Shown here: positions 26,028 to 35,434 of the stretch, piece after piece
Numbering within the stretch: the first letter of the stretch is position 1
Layout of the letters: each line of letters opens with the position of its first letter
Assembly (NCBI GenBank): GCA_011959805.1
Contig: BLMC01000001.1
Coordinates: forward strand, 1-52,967
From: Lachnospiraceae bacterium
GTDB taxonomy: Bacteria > Bacillota > Clostridia > Lachnospirales > Lachnospiraceae
Reading direction: 5' to 3'
DNA: 52,967 nucleotides
Program-made: the position numbers and the translations under genes
Notes under the pieces: generated by a model
The model's input: only the letters and a program-made list of their open reading frames with translations
Database searches by the model: none
Told to the model about the DNA's origin: nothing

Positions 26028-28010
26028 ATGGATACAACACCAATTTATGAGCTGCGGGCACGTTTGCGCACAGTATGTATTGCAGGAACAAGTCTACTAT
26101 CGGAAGACTTTCGATTAAAACGCGTCTATGATGCGTTTAAGCCATTGGAGGGAGCTTCGCCTGTCTTTGCAAAATTAGGGCAGTTGACAGCGCAGCTATT
26201 TTCGCCGGACTGTCCAAATCTGCAAGGTGCGCTTTTGGATGCTATCACGTTGACTGATGCTGTAATTTGTACGCTGGGAGCGGTGGATACACAAGGGGAA
26301 ATAGAGTCTTTTACAATTACTGCACTGGAAACAAGTACAGACAGTATTGTGGTCAATGCGCCTTATTCTGCGTTAAAAGAATTGCTCGATGCGCTGACAA
26401 CATCAGGCGGCGGTCACTATGGATATGTATGTGAAATGCATGATAGTCACCCAGAACTTTTTCGGGATTATCGTGTAAAATATACGCTGGTTCAGGCGTT
26501 GGGCGCTTCCTATGCGGAGCTTGCAGACAAAGTGGAGGAATGGCTAAGAGAAAGTAATGACAAGACAATCCTACCGCTTTTATATAAAGATTTTGACCCA
26601 AAAGGGAAAAAGGAAATGGTGCGCCGTGTAAGACTAATCAGTGCGCTTGCCGGCGCTAAGGCAAACGATTTTTATATTAAGATGTTAAAGGAAGCACAGC
26701 GGGAGGTACGCACAGAATTAATTGACGCGCTTCGCCATGACCATGGAAATATGTCATTGTTGTTTGCGCTGTCAAAGACAGAAAAAGGAAAAAATAGAGA
26801 TAAAGTATTTGAGCTGATTGCGGGGATACAGGATGAGGAAGTCAATAACTTTTTCAAGGAATTAGCAAAGAAAAAATTGGATATTGTCTTGATATATCTC
26901 AGAAATTCAACGACAGACTGGTCTTCGGATCTGGTAGCGGAAGTTTGTGAAAAAATCTTGGAAGAGCTGAAATTGGTAGATGACGATTCAGCTAAGGAGA
27001 AACAAGAAGTATCGGATAGATTGCAGCTTTTGGTGAGAGCTATTTTTGGCAAGGGCGGTCCCCGAATTTGTGAATGTTATAGAAAACTTCTTGCAAATAA
27101 AGAAAAAATAGACATGCTTCTGAAAAAAACATGGCGAAAACCTCAAAGTGTGTATTACTATGATGTATTGCAGTATGGTGTGCTGCAGTCTTGTCGATAT
27201 TGGTACGAATCGAAAGTGCGTGATATTGAGACAGCACTAGGAAAAATCTTGCATCATTCTCTGCTTGTGAATCCCGATCCAGAATTGGGAGCGCTTGCAT
27301 ATGAATTGTATCAAAATGCAGATTCTAAAAAAACGAATCTAAAATTTTTGCCAGCGGCTGTTACCGTGCAGTTTTGTGATGATGAGGATTGCACAGAATG
27401 GCTGGAACAGCAAGCGAAAGATAAAATCCTTCTTGTGTCAAAGTTTTCAAAGGAACGCATGAAGGCGATTACGGAGGCAGCAGCATATATAAGATGGAAT
27501 GCAATAGAAAACAGTTATGAATTTTTTGGCTCTTATTTAGATGTTCATCCAGAATTTAAAAGTATTGCGAGACCAATTAAATTATCCCATGCAAGAGAGA
27601 TTGTGGAGTGGTTTCAAAAGCATTCCTCAAAATTGGTAGATGAGATGTTATCATATTGGATACCGTTCAATAATAAATGCATGTGTAGTATGATGGGAAA
27701 ATATTTTTATAAGAAGGCGCTGATAACTGGCGATAACCGCATGTATCTGTCAAGCATGAAGGCGTGTGGATGGACGGTCTGTGAAGGTCTTGCCATACAT
27801 TATTGTAAAAGCAAAGAAAGACAAATTAGCCAATGGGAGCTATACAATTATTTGGCGGAAATGCCAGGTGACAGGGAAGCCAAGCGCGCGGAAGCACAGA
27901 AACTCAAGGAATTAATAAGGACTGGGGAAATCAATCCAAGTAAAATTGATATCCTTAGTCTTGATGTGTGGATTGAGAAAAATTTATATACTGGCGGTCG
28001 AAAAGACTGA
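26028..28010 (+). CDS. Helical-repeat (HEAT-like) protein, paralogue 2
   Basis: 660 residues, a tandem duplicate of the previous gene 22 bases downstream (AGAGGTAG site). The first roughly 90 residues are about 85% identical by eye. Later parts diverge but keep landmarks such as DPKGKKEM, RAIFGKGG, ECYRKLLA, GKILHHSL and CGWTVC(E/K)GL. The last codons (CTGGCGGTC ... GACTGA) are supplied by a family III repeat, so the C-terminal tail may have been remodelled by insertion of that element. The function is unknown; two diverged copies may form a heteromer or recognise different partners. Confidence 0.8.
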   Translation: MDTTPIYELRARLRTVCIAGTSLLSEDFRLKRVYDAFKPLEGASPVFAKLGQLTAQLFSPDCPNLQGALLDAITLTDAVICTLGAVDTQGEIESFTITALETSTDSIVVNAPYSALKELLDALTTSGGGHYGYVCEMHDSHPELFRDYRVKYTLVQALGASYAELADKVEEWLRESNDKTILPLLYKDFDPKGKKEMVRRVRLISALAGAKANDFYIKMLKEAQREVRTELIDALRHDHGNMSLLFALSKTEKGKNRDKVFELIAGIQDEEVNNFFKELAKKKLDIVLIYLRNSTTDWSSDLVAEVCEKILEELKLVDDDSAKEKQEVSDRLQLLVRAIFGKGGPRICECYRKLLANKEKIDMLLKKTWRKPQSVYYYDVLQYGVLQSCRYWYESKVRDIETALGKILHHSLLVNPDPELGALAYELYQNADSKKTNLKFLPAAVTVQFCDDEDCTEWLEQQAKDKILLVSKFSKERMKAITEAAAYIRWNAIENSYEFFGSYLDVHPEFKSIARPIKLSHAREIVEWFQKHSSKLVDEMLSYWIPFNNKCMCSMMGKYFYKKALITGDNRMYLSSMKACGWTVCEGLAIHYCKSKERQISQWELYNYLAEMPGDREAKRAEAQKLKELIRTGEINPSKIDILSLDVWIEKNLYTGGRKD

Positions 28011-28143
28011 CCGCTCAGTATAATGTGATGCGCACAACCGCAATCTGAAAAATCTTATATGATAATTTTTCAGGTAGGAAACATACCGCTTTGCGGCTGC
28101 GGTTGGCGCGATATTCACGACAGATTTCATCTGTCGTGAATAT
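27991..28143 (+). repeat. Family III element, copy 1, with cloverleaf-like centre
   Basis: It opens with GCGGTC/GACCGC (27994-28014), shared with 43779-43842. It ends in a perfect 15-bp hairpin, ATATTCACGACAGAT (28111-28125) / ATCTGTCGTGAATAT (28129-28143). Between them lies a region absent from copy 2: a long stem GCGCACAACCGCA / TGCGGTTGGCGC (about 28033-28045 / 28098-28109) enclosing CTGAAAAAT/ATTTTTCAG, GGTA/TACC and a small GC hairpin. It fills most of the 169-base gap between the paralogue 2 gene and the MoxR gene. Confidence 0.6.
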
Positions 28144-28179
28144 AAATGATAGTAATGATTTGAGAAAGGAAAATACAGA

Positions 28180-29265
28180 ATGAGCGAAGAATTATTGAGA
28201 CTGCCAGCAGAGCAGTTGTTTCAAAAAGAAATTGACGCATTGATTGCAGCGGAGAAAAATCCGATTCCAACAGGGTGGCGCATGTCGCCGCAGTCTGTAA
28301 AGACTTATATTTGCGGCGGAAAGGTTGGAAAAACGGAGATTACACCAAAATACATAGGGCATGAGCGCTTGGTTGAGATTGCAATTTCCACGCTTGTCAC
28401 AGACAGAGCGTTGTTGCTGATTGGAGAGCCAGGAACAGCAAAAAGCTGGCTTTCTGAGCATCTGACTGCTGCTATCAACGGCGATTCTACAAAGGTGATT
28501 CAAGGAACTGCAGGAACTACAGAGGAGCAGATTAAATATTCTTGGAACTATGCGATGTTGATTGCGCAGGGACCATCACACGAAGCGATGCTAAAAAGTC
28601 CTGTTTTCAATGCGATGGAAACAGGAACCATTGCTCGTGTTGAAGAAATTTCGCGCTGTGCTTCTGAGGTGCAAGACGCCCTGATTTCAATTTTGTCGGA
28701 AAAGAGAATCTCAGTGCCAGAACTTGCGATTGAAGTGGCAGCGAAAAAAGGGTTTTCTGTGATTGCAACAGCAAATACAAGAGACAAGGGCGTGAATGAA
28801 ATGTCCGCTGCGCTAAAGCGTCGTTTTAATATTGTAGTGCTTCCAGCGCCGGCAAATCTAAATTCTGAGATGGAAATTGTTAGAACAAGAGTGACACAAC
28901 TGTCGCAAAATCTTGATTTGAATGCAACACAGCCAGCAGACAGTGTTGTGGAGAAAGTATGTACGATATTCCGTGAACTTCGGTGCGGAGAGACACTTGA
29001 CCGCACACAGAAGGTAAAAGGTACATCAGGTGTTCTTTCGACTGCGGAGGCGATTTCTCTATTGTGTAATAGTATGGCGCTGGCGGGAAGCTTTGGGAAT
29101 GGTACGATTTCCAATGACGATTTGGCAGCAGCATTGCAAGGAGCAGTTATCAAGGACGAGGATAAAGACAAGGTAGCGTGGAAAGAGTATTTGGAAAATG
29201 TTATGAAAAAGCGCGGTTCGGAGTGGTCAGGACTGTATCGAGCATGCAAAGAGCTGACAGTTTAG
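28180..29265 (+). CDS. MoxR-type AAA+ ATPase
   Basis: 361 residues. Walker A is GEPGTAKS (82-89). The Walker B region is GTIARVEEISR, with the catalytic Glu kept but the usual DE pair altered to EE. Sensor 1 is VIATANTRD, and an arginine-finger-like ALKRRF follows. MoxR ATPases act as chaperone-like remodellers, usually with a vWA partner that loads metal or inserts cofactors, and the vWA gene lies two genes downstream. It resembles E. coli YehL in length and context (from memory). AAAGGA precedes the ATG. The promoter, if separate, would lie in the structured gap upstream. Confidence 0.92.
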   Translation: MSEELLRLPAEQLFQKEIDALIAAEKNPIPTGWRMSPQSVKTYICGGKVGKTEITPKYIGHERLVEIAISTLVTDRALLLIGEPGTAKSWLSEHLTAAINGDSTKVIQGTAGTTEEQIKYSWNYAMLIAQGPSHEAMLKSPVFNAMETGTIARVEEISRCASEVQDALISILSEKRISVPELAIEVAAKKGFSVIATANTRDKGVNEMSAALKRRFNIVVLPAPANLNSEMEIVRTRVTQLSQNLDLNATQPADSVVEKVCTIFRELRCGETLDRTQKVKGTSGVLSTAEAISLLCNSMALAGSFGNGTISNDDLAAALQGAVIKDEDKDKVAWKEYLENVMKKRGSEWSGLYRACKELTV

Positions 29266-29294
29266 TACCTGTTTAGGAAGGTAAGGAGAGATAG

Positions 29295-31544
29295 ATGAAA
29301 AATCCAAATTTTTTCGGAATACGGCATTTATCGCCTGCCGGGGCGTATTACTTGCGCGGGTTTCTTGACGAGAAGAAGCCAAAGCTGGTGTTAGTCGAGG
29401 GGCCAAGTGATTTTGAGGATATGTTGTCTGACATGGTGCGCAAGGAGACAAAACTGCCGATTGCGGTGCTTGCATATACAAAAGAAGCGCCTGTTAGAAC
29501 GATTTTGTACCCATTTGCAGAGTATTCGCCTGAGTATCAGGCAATACAATGGTGTCATAAAAATCATGTGCCATGTCGTTTTATTGATTTGCCTTCGGAG
29601 ACTTTTCTAGCGATATCAGAGTGCGGTATGCAAGAAGCAGAAGGTGAGGAGAGCAGAAGTAGTGTTTATGAGCAGCTTGATCAGCAGAGTGGCGAGGATG
29701 GGCATGATACTTTTTGGGAGCGTGTTATGGAGCAGTCGGGCAGTATAGAAGCCTACCATTTGGGCGCGAATCGCTTTGGCGCGAATATTAGAAGCCTCAC
29801 AGAAGGAAAAGATAATGACTGGGCGGAAACAACACTTCGCGAGGCATATATGCGTCAACAAATTAAGAAGGCGGTGGATGCAGGTATTGCGCCAGAAGAA
29901 ATTGTTGTTGTGACAGGCTCGTATCATGTAGAAGGTTTAAAAAACTGGGAGGAGGCTGACGAAGACATATCAAAGATGCCCAGAGTGGGGGCAAACCATA
30001 CATTAATGCCGTATTCCTACTATCGTCTTTCTACAAGGTCAGGCTATGGCGCTGGAAACAAAGCGCCTGCATACTATGCACTTTTGTGGGAGGGCTTAAA
30101 AAAAGGTGAGCCGATGTATGCGGTTTATAGTTATTTGATACGACTTGCCAAATATCAGCGTAAGAATGGAAATCCTGTTTCCTCTGCATCTGTAATTGAG
30201 GCGGTGCGTTTAGCGATGTCTTTAGCACAGCTTAGAGGCGGAACGATAGCGTCACTCAGAGATTTGCGTGATGCTGCACAGACTTGTATTGGCGAGGGAA
30301 GTGTATCCAGCATTATCCTTGCAACTGCTGATACAGAGATTGGTACGGTGATTGGCGCACTTCCTGACGGGGTGAGTCGCACCAGTATTCAAGAGGACTT
30401 TTACAGACAGCTAAAAGACTTAAAACTTGAGAAATATCGCGATATTACAGCCCAGGATTTGATGTTAGATTTGCGGGAAAATAGACGTGTTAGCTCAGAA
30501 AAATCAGCGTTTATCGATTTGCATCGCTCATTTTTCCTACATCGGCTTAGAGTGATTCATGTAAGTTTTGCACAACAGCAGTTAGTTAGTCAGGATAATG
30601 CAACATGGTCAGAGCATTGGGTTATTCGATGGACACCCGAGGCAGAGATTGAGTTAGTGGAATCTGCGTTGAAGGGCGATACTATCGATGGTGCTGCTTC
30701 CTTTGCTATGAAGGAACGTGTGGAAAATGCTGCGAATATGGGGGAAATTGCACTTGTTATAGAGGATGCGTGCAGTTGCGGCATGGAGAAAGCAGTCGGT
30801 TATGCGACTGCGGCGCTACAAAGAATGGCCGTGGATGCCGCCTCTGTGGAGGATTTGGCAAAGACAGCGCAGAGACTTTCGGTGGTGGTTCAGTATGGTA
30901 ATATCCGGCGTATTGACGCAAAACCATTGGAACCAATATTAAAACAGCTATTTTATCGGGCGTGTTTGATACTGGAATCTGCCTGTGTGTGTGATGACAC
31001 AGCGAGCAAGGCAGTTATCACAGCGATGGAACAATTAAATAGTGTAGCGTTAGCGCATGATTTTCTGGACCATGACGAGTGGATTAAAGTGCTCGATAAC
31101 ATTTCAGAGCGCGACGATTTGAACACAAAGTTATCGGGTTTTGCCGCTGCAATTTTGTTGGAGCGCGGTAGTATGAGTACGCAGCAGTTGCGCACAGAGG
31201 TATCAAGACGACTCTCAAAAGGCATTCCTGCGGATTTGGGTGCGGGTTGGTTTGAAGGACTTGCTATGAAAAATAGATATGCGTTAATTGCAAGGTTGTC
31301 TTTGTGGGAGAGTTTAAACGATTATCTTGTCACATTAGATGATGAGGAGTTTAAGCGGGCGCTTGTCTTTTTGCGGCGTGCTTTTGCAGACTTTTCTGCT
31401 GCAGAAAAGGACCAAATTGCAGAAAATTTGGGCGAGATATTAGGTCTGAATGGTCAGGAGGTCAGCGAGATAGTGAATGCTGTGCTTGATGAGAGCGCGC
31501 AGCAAATGATTGAGGGACTGGATGATTTTGATTTTGACCTTTAA
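29295..31544 (+). CDS. DUF5682-like large protein with two GxxH motifs
   Basis: 749 residues, 29 bases after the MoxR gene. The N-terminal roughly 230 residues contain Gly8-Ile-Arg-His11 (FFGIRHLSPAG), Glu35-Gly-Pro (LVEGPSD) and Gly208-Ser-Tyr-His211 (VVTGSYHVEGL). Two GxxH motifs plus an early glutamate are the hallmark of the TraB/TIKI/ChaN/EreA superfamily of metal-dependent hydrolases. The remaining 500 residues are mainly helical, with no other motif seen. Length and neighbours match E. coli YehM as I recall it. An enzymatic role, possibly as the effector of the cluster, is inferred from motifs only. Confidence 0.82.
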   Translation: MKNPNFFGIRHLSPAGAYYLRGFLDEKKPKLVLVEGPSDFEDMLSDMVRKETKLPIAVLAYTKEAPVRTILYPFAEYSPEYQAIQWCHKNHVPCRFIDLPSETFLAISECGMQEAEGEESRSSVYEQLDQQSGEDGHDTFWERVMEQSGSIEAYHLGANRFGANIRSLTEGKDNDWAETTLREAYMRQQIKKAVDAGIAPEEIVVVTGSYHVEGLKNWEEADEDISKMPRVGANHTLMPYSYYRLSTRSGYGAGNKAPAYYALLWEGLKKGEPMYAVYSYLIRLAKYQRKNGNPVSSASVIEAVRLAMSLAQLRGGTIASLRDLRDAAQTCIGEGSVSSIILATADTEIGTVIGALPDGVSRTSIQEDFYRQLKDLKLEKYRDITAQDLMLDLRENRRVSSEKSAFIDLHRSFFLHRLRVIHVSFAQQQLVSQDNATWSEHWVIRWTPEAEIELVESALKGDTIDGAASFAMKERVENAANMGEIALVIEDACSCGMEKAVGYATAALQRMAVDAASVEDLAKTAQRLSVVVQYGNIRRIDAKPLEPILKQLFYRACLILESACVCDDTASKAVITAMEQLNSVALAHDFLDHDEWIKVLDNISERDDLNTKLSGFAAAILLERGSMSTQQLRTEVSRRLSKGIPADLGAGWFEGLAMKNRYALIARLSLWESLNDYLVTLDDEEFKRALVFLRRAFADFSAAEKDQIAENLGEILGLNGQEVSEIVNAVLDESAQQMIEGLDDFDFDL

Positions 31545-31567
31545 CCTTTTTGATAGGGAGGTTTATT

Positions 31568-32749
31568 ATGGAAGTAAAAGAACAAATTAGCCGTTGGCGT
31601 TTGATTCTGGGACAGGAGAGTGACAAACGATTGTCAACAATGACAGATTTGACATTGACGCAGGAGCAGGATTTGATGGATCAGGCGTTGGCTTCTATCT
31701 ATAATCGAGCAGAGCTTGGCGGATTTGGCGGGGCTGGTGGTTCGGGCAGGGGTGCAGGCAAAGGCCCGTCAAATCCACAGATTAGCCGATGGCTCGGCGA
31801 TGTGCGAACGCTGTTTGACAAGGAGTTAGTGACCGTTATTCAGAATGACGCAGTGTCGCGCTGTGGATTGAAACAGTTGTTGTTTGAGCCAGAGCTATTG
31901 GAAAATATGGAGCCAGATATCGGTCTTGCCTCTACGATTCTGATGCTGAAAGACCAGATTCCAAAACGCTCAAAAGAGAGTGTCCGAGAATTTATTAAAA
32001 AGATTGTGGAGGAAATAAATAAGCTGCTTGAGCAGGATATTCGACGTGCTGTGACTGCTGCGGTTAATAAGAGAAAACATTCTCCTATTCCATCTGCGTC
32101 GGCGATGGATTTTAAGCGGACAATTCATCGCAATTTAAAACATTATAACCCTGATTTAAAAACAATTGTGCCAGAACATTTTTACTTTTTTGACCGGACG
32201 AGTACAACAGCGGCGAATAAATGGACAATTATTCTTGACATCGACCAAAGCGGTTCAATGGGAGAATCCGTGATATATTCTTCTATTATTAGTTGTATTT
32301 TGGCAAGCATGGCAAGTATTAAAACGCGAATTGTTGCATTTGATACAAATATTGTGGACTTGACAGAAAAGAGTGATGACCCCGTTGATTTGTTGTTTGG
32401 GTTTCAACTTGGTGGAGGTACAGATATTAATAAATCCATTGCTTATTGTGAACAGTTTATCGAGAATCCAACAAAGACTTTGTTTTTCTTAATATCAGAT
32501 TTAGATGAGTTTGGAAATAGGGCAGGAATGCTTAGACGAATTAGTGACATGAAGGAATCTGGGGTGACAGTGGTTAGTTTGCTTGCGATTGCGGATGGTG
32601 GAAGACCTTACTATGATGCGCAGATGGCACAAAAGCTTGCAGGGCTTGGTGTTCCATGTTTTGCTTGTACGCCAGAACTTTTGCCAACGCTTCTTGAAAA
32701 GGCACTAAAAGGACAGGATTTGTCCCAGTTTGGGAAAAAAGCGAAGTAA
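31568..32749 (+). CDS. vWA-domain protein with intact MIDAS
   Basis: 393 residues from ATG 31568 (GGGAGG upstream); the longer frame starts at an unsupported TTG. The C-terminal vWA domain has a full metal-ion-dependent adhesion site: Asp226-x-Ser228-x-Ser230 (DQSGS), Thr285 (GGGTDI) and Asp311 (ISDLDE). The N-terminal half is helical with a Gly-rich loop (GGFGGAGGSGRGAGKG) near residues 50-65. MoxR and vWA proteins usually form a working pair, the vWA protein recruiting the substrate. The stop lies 17 bases before clpS. Confidence 0.92.
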   Translation: MEVKEQISRWRLILGQESDKRLSTMTDLTLTQEQDLMDQALASIYNRAELGGFGGAGGSGRGAGKGPSNPQISRWLGDVRTLFDKELVTVIQNDAVSRCGLKQLLFEPELLENMEPDIGLASTILMLKDQIPKRSKESVREFIKKIVEEINKLLEQDIRRAVTAAVNKRKHSPIPSASAMDFKRTIHRNLKHYNPDLKTIVPEHFYFFDRTSTTAANKWTIILDIDQSGSMGESVIYSSIISCILASMASIKTRIVAFDTNIVDLTEKSDDPVDLLFGFQLGGGTDINKSIAYCEQFIENPTKTLFFLISDLDEFGNRAGMLRRISDMKESGVTVVSLLAIADGGRPYYDAQMAQKLAGLGVPCFACTPELLPTLLEKALKGQDLSQFGKKAK

Positions 32750-32766
32750 GTAAGAGGGAATACAAA

Positions 32767-33060
32767 ATGGCAATACAGGGAGAAACAAGGCAAAATACAC
32801 GTATTAAAATACGAGAGCCAAAACAGTATAAAGTGATTATGCACAATGATGATTTTACTACAATGGATTTTGTGGTGGATATTCTGCGAGAATTTTTTCA
32901 TAAGAATGAAATGGAAGCAGAACGACTGATGTTATTGGTACATGAGACAGGCAAGGCAGTTGTAGGAACTTATCCATATGATATTGCTGTCTCAAAGGTA
33001 CAATCTGCGTCGGCAAGGGCACGAGAAGAAGGATTTCCATTTCGTATGACAATTGAATAG
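32767..33060 (+). CDS. clpS: ClpS adaptor (N-degron recognition)
   Basis: 97 residues. It binds proteins with destabilising N-terminal residues and delivers them to ClpA. The binding-pocket residues align with E. coli ClpS: Asn27-Asp28-Asp29 (MHNDDFTTMDFVVDIL) and His59 (LVHETGKAVVG). The N-terminal extension needed for delivery is present (about 20 residues). It lies 17 bases after the vWA gene and 17 bases before clpA, so co-translation is likely. Confidence 0.96.
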   Translation: MAIQGETRQNTRIKIREPKQYKVIMHNDDFTTMDFVVDILREFFHKNEMEAERLMLLVHETGKAVVGTYPYDIAVSKVQSASARAREEGFPFRMTIE

Positions 33061-33077
33061 CGTATGGAGGAGTAGAG

Positions 33078-35390
33078 ATGCAGGTATCAAGAGAAGTGGC
33101 AGAAATCATTAATTCTGTAATTGCTCTGGCAAGAGAAAGACATTATGAGCTTGTGACACCAGAGTTGGTATTGTATGTGATTTGTGACAATCAAATCTTT
33201 GCGGAGGCATTTGAGGATTGTGGTGGTGACATTCAAGAGCTTTCCAATCAACTGGAGGGATATTTCAGTCAATATTTGCTTGATGCAGATCAGACAGATT
33301 CTATTGTACATGATTCTGAGTTAAATCCAGAGTTTTCGGCAGGAATGGGAAGTCTGCTGTCTTACGCAAGAGAGTCGGCGCAGGGAAGTGGGCGGAGAGT
33401 TGTCGGATTAATGCACATTATTCATGCAATGTTTGAATTGTCGGAGAGTTATGCAGTCTATTATATGCAACTGCAAGGAATTGAACATGCAGAATTGCTA
33501 CAACAAATGACAATGTTGTATGAGGAAGTGTCTGACAGCAGACAAAAAATCAATAGAGATTTTACTGAGGAGGAGACAGAACAGGAGGAGGGTCCATCAG
33601 AAAAAGTATGGCAGCAGTTTGCGGTTTGTTTGAATGATATGTTGGATGGAGTGAATCCGCTGATTGGCAGAGAAGAAGAACTAGAACGCACCATGCAGAT
33701 TTTATGCCGCAAAGAGAAAAATAATCCGCTTCATATTGGAGAGCCGGGGGTTGGCAAGACAGCAATCACATATGGTCTTGCCCGCTTAATTGAAGAAAAT
33801 CAGGTTCCTGAACCATTAAAGGATGCAAAGATTTTTTCGCTTGACCTTGGAAGTTTAATTGCTGGGACACAATTTCGCGGTGATTTTGAGAAGCGATTTA
33901 AGCGAGTGATGGACAGCATCTGTCATGAAGATAAGCCAATTGTCTATATTGATGAAATTCATAATATTGTAGGTGCAGGTGCTGTAAATGGGGGAGCATT
34001 TGATATATCAAATATGTTAAAACCATATTTGGCGGCAGGAACAGTTCGCTTTATTGGGGCGACTACGTATGAGGAGTATAAGAAACATTTTGAGAAAAGT
34101 AAAAGCTTGGTAAGGCGTTTTCAAAATATTGATATTAAGGAGCCAGATATTGAAAACGCCACACATATTTTAGAGGGACTTAAAGACAGTTATGAGAAAT
34201 TTCATGGGGTGACTTATGGAACAGATGTCATTGCATACGCGGTAAACATGAGTGCGAAGTATGTGAATGAGCGCTATTTGCCCGACAAAGCGATTGATTT
34301 GATTGACGAGGCAGGCGCTTATCGTCGATTACATCCACTAGAACAGAAAACCCAGTCTGTTGGTACTGATTTAATTGATGAAATTTTATCAAAAATCTGT
34401 CAGATTCCCAAACAGGTTGTAGAACAAGATGAGATTGAGACGCTTGCAACCTTAGAGAAACGACTGGCAAGTCGTGTGTTTGGACAGAGCGAAGCGATAG
34501 CACAGGTGGTCAACGCTGTAAAGTTTTCAAGAGCAGGGCTTCTTGAGGAAGGAAAACCACTAGCAAGTTTACTCTTTGTGGGACCTACAGGGGTTGGAAA
34601 GACTGAAATTGCAAGAAGTTTGGCAGAAGAACTTGGCATTCGGCTCATTCGGTTTGACATGAGTGAGTATGAGGAAAAACATGCAGTTGCAAAACTAATT
34701 GGTTCACCGGCAGGATATGTTGGCTATGAGGAAGGTGGATTATTAACAGAAGAAATCCGCAAAAACCCGCACGCAGTATTGTTATTGGATGAGATTGAAA
34801 AGGCACATCCTGATATTTACAATATTCTCTTACAAGTGATGGACTATGCAACACTCACAGATAATCAAGGCAGAAAAGCAGATTTTCGCAATGTTATTAT
34901 CATTATGACTTCCAATGCGGGTGCAAGTCGAATTGGAAAGCATGGAATCGGCTTTACAGGGCAGGATGTCAAAGCGGATGTAATTCTGGAGGAAGTGAAG
35001 CGTATTTTTCAGCCAGAGTTTCGCAACCGTCTGAATAAGATTGTGGTCTTTCGTGGTATGGATGATACAATGGCAGCACAGATTACGGAGAAAAAGCTTG
35101 GAGAATTGCAAAAGATGTTGCTTTTGAAAAAGGTAGAACTTTCTGTTGATATGGCAGCAAAAACACTTTTGAAAAAGAAAGGTATCACAACAGAGTTTGG
35201 CGCGCGTGAGATTGACCGTGTGATTCAGAGTGAAGTAAAACCGCTTTTGGTGGATGAGATTTTATTTGGAAAATTAAAAAAAGGCGGCAAGTGTGAATTA
35301 ACAGTAATAGAGAATCATTTTCAATTAAAGTATCCACAGGGAAAAGTAAGAAAGAACATGAAAATAAAAGTGCTTGCAGATACAGAATAG
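33078..35390 (+). CDS. clpA: ClpA AAA+ unfoldase
   Basis: 770 residues. It unfolds substrates and feeds them to ClpP. An N-terminal Clp_N domain (about 1-145) is followed by two AAA+ modules with Walker A GEPGVGKT (221-228) and GPTGVGKT (502-509), and no ClpB/ClpC-type middle domain, so it is ClpA rather than ClpC. The ClpP-docking loop Ile624-Gly-Phe626 (HGIGFTGQD) is intact, although no clpP lies in the window. ClpA is typical of Proteobacteria; most Firmicutes use ClpC and ClpE. Its close linkage with clpS and aat argues for a working N-degron pathway. Confidence 0.96.
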   Translation: MQVSREVAEIINSVIALARERHYELVTPELVLYVICDNQIFAEAFEDCGGDIQELSNQLEGYFSQYLLDADQTDSIVHDSELNPEFSAGMGSLLSYARESAQGSGRRVVGLMHIIHAMFELSESYAVYYMQLQGIEHAELLQQMTMLYEEVSDSRQKINRDFTEEETEQEEGPSEKVWQQFAVCLNDMLDGVNPLIGREEELERTMQILCRKEKNNPLHIGEPGVGKTAITYGLARLIEENQVPEPLKDAKIFSLDLGSLIAGTQFRGDFEKRFKRVMDSICHEDKPIVYIDEIHNIVGAGAVNGGAFDISNMLKPYLAAGTVRFIGATTYEEYKKHFEKSKSLVRRFQNIDIKEPDIENATHILEGLKDSYEKFHGVTYGTDVIAYAVNMSAKYVNERYLPDKAIDLIDEAGAYRRLHPLEQKTQSVGTDLIDEILSKICQIPKQVVEQDEIETLATLEKRLASRVFGQSEAIAQVVNAVKFSRAGLLEEGKPLASLLFVGPTGVGKTEIARSLAEELGIRLIRFDMSEYEEKHAVAKLIGSPAGYVGYEEGGLLTEEIRKNPHAVLLLDEIEKAHPDIYNILLQVMDYATLTDNQGRKADFRNVIIIMTSNAGASRIGKHGIGFTGQDVKADVILEEVKRIFQPEFRNRLNKIVVFRGMDDTMAAQITEKKLGELQKMLLLKKVELSVDMAAKTLLKKKGITTEFGAREIDRVIQSEVKPLLVDEILFGKLKKGGKCELTVIENHFQLKYPQGKVRKNMKIKVLADTE

Positions 35391-35434
35391 AAGGAGTATA
35401 GTTTTTTAGAAATACAGCAGAGGGGGAGGGCGTA

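Noticed and set aside
28548..29249. 233-codon minus-strand frame opposite the MoxR gene
   Set aside because: It is a shadow of a well-supported gene, with no domain features and no ribosome binding site.
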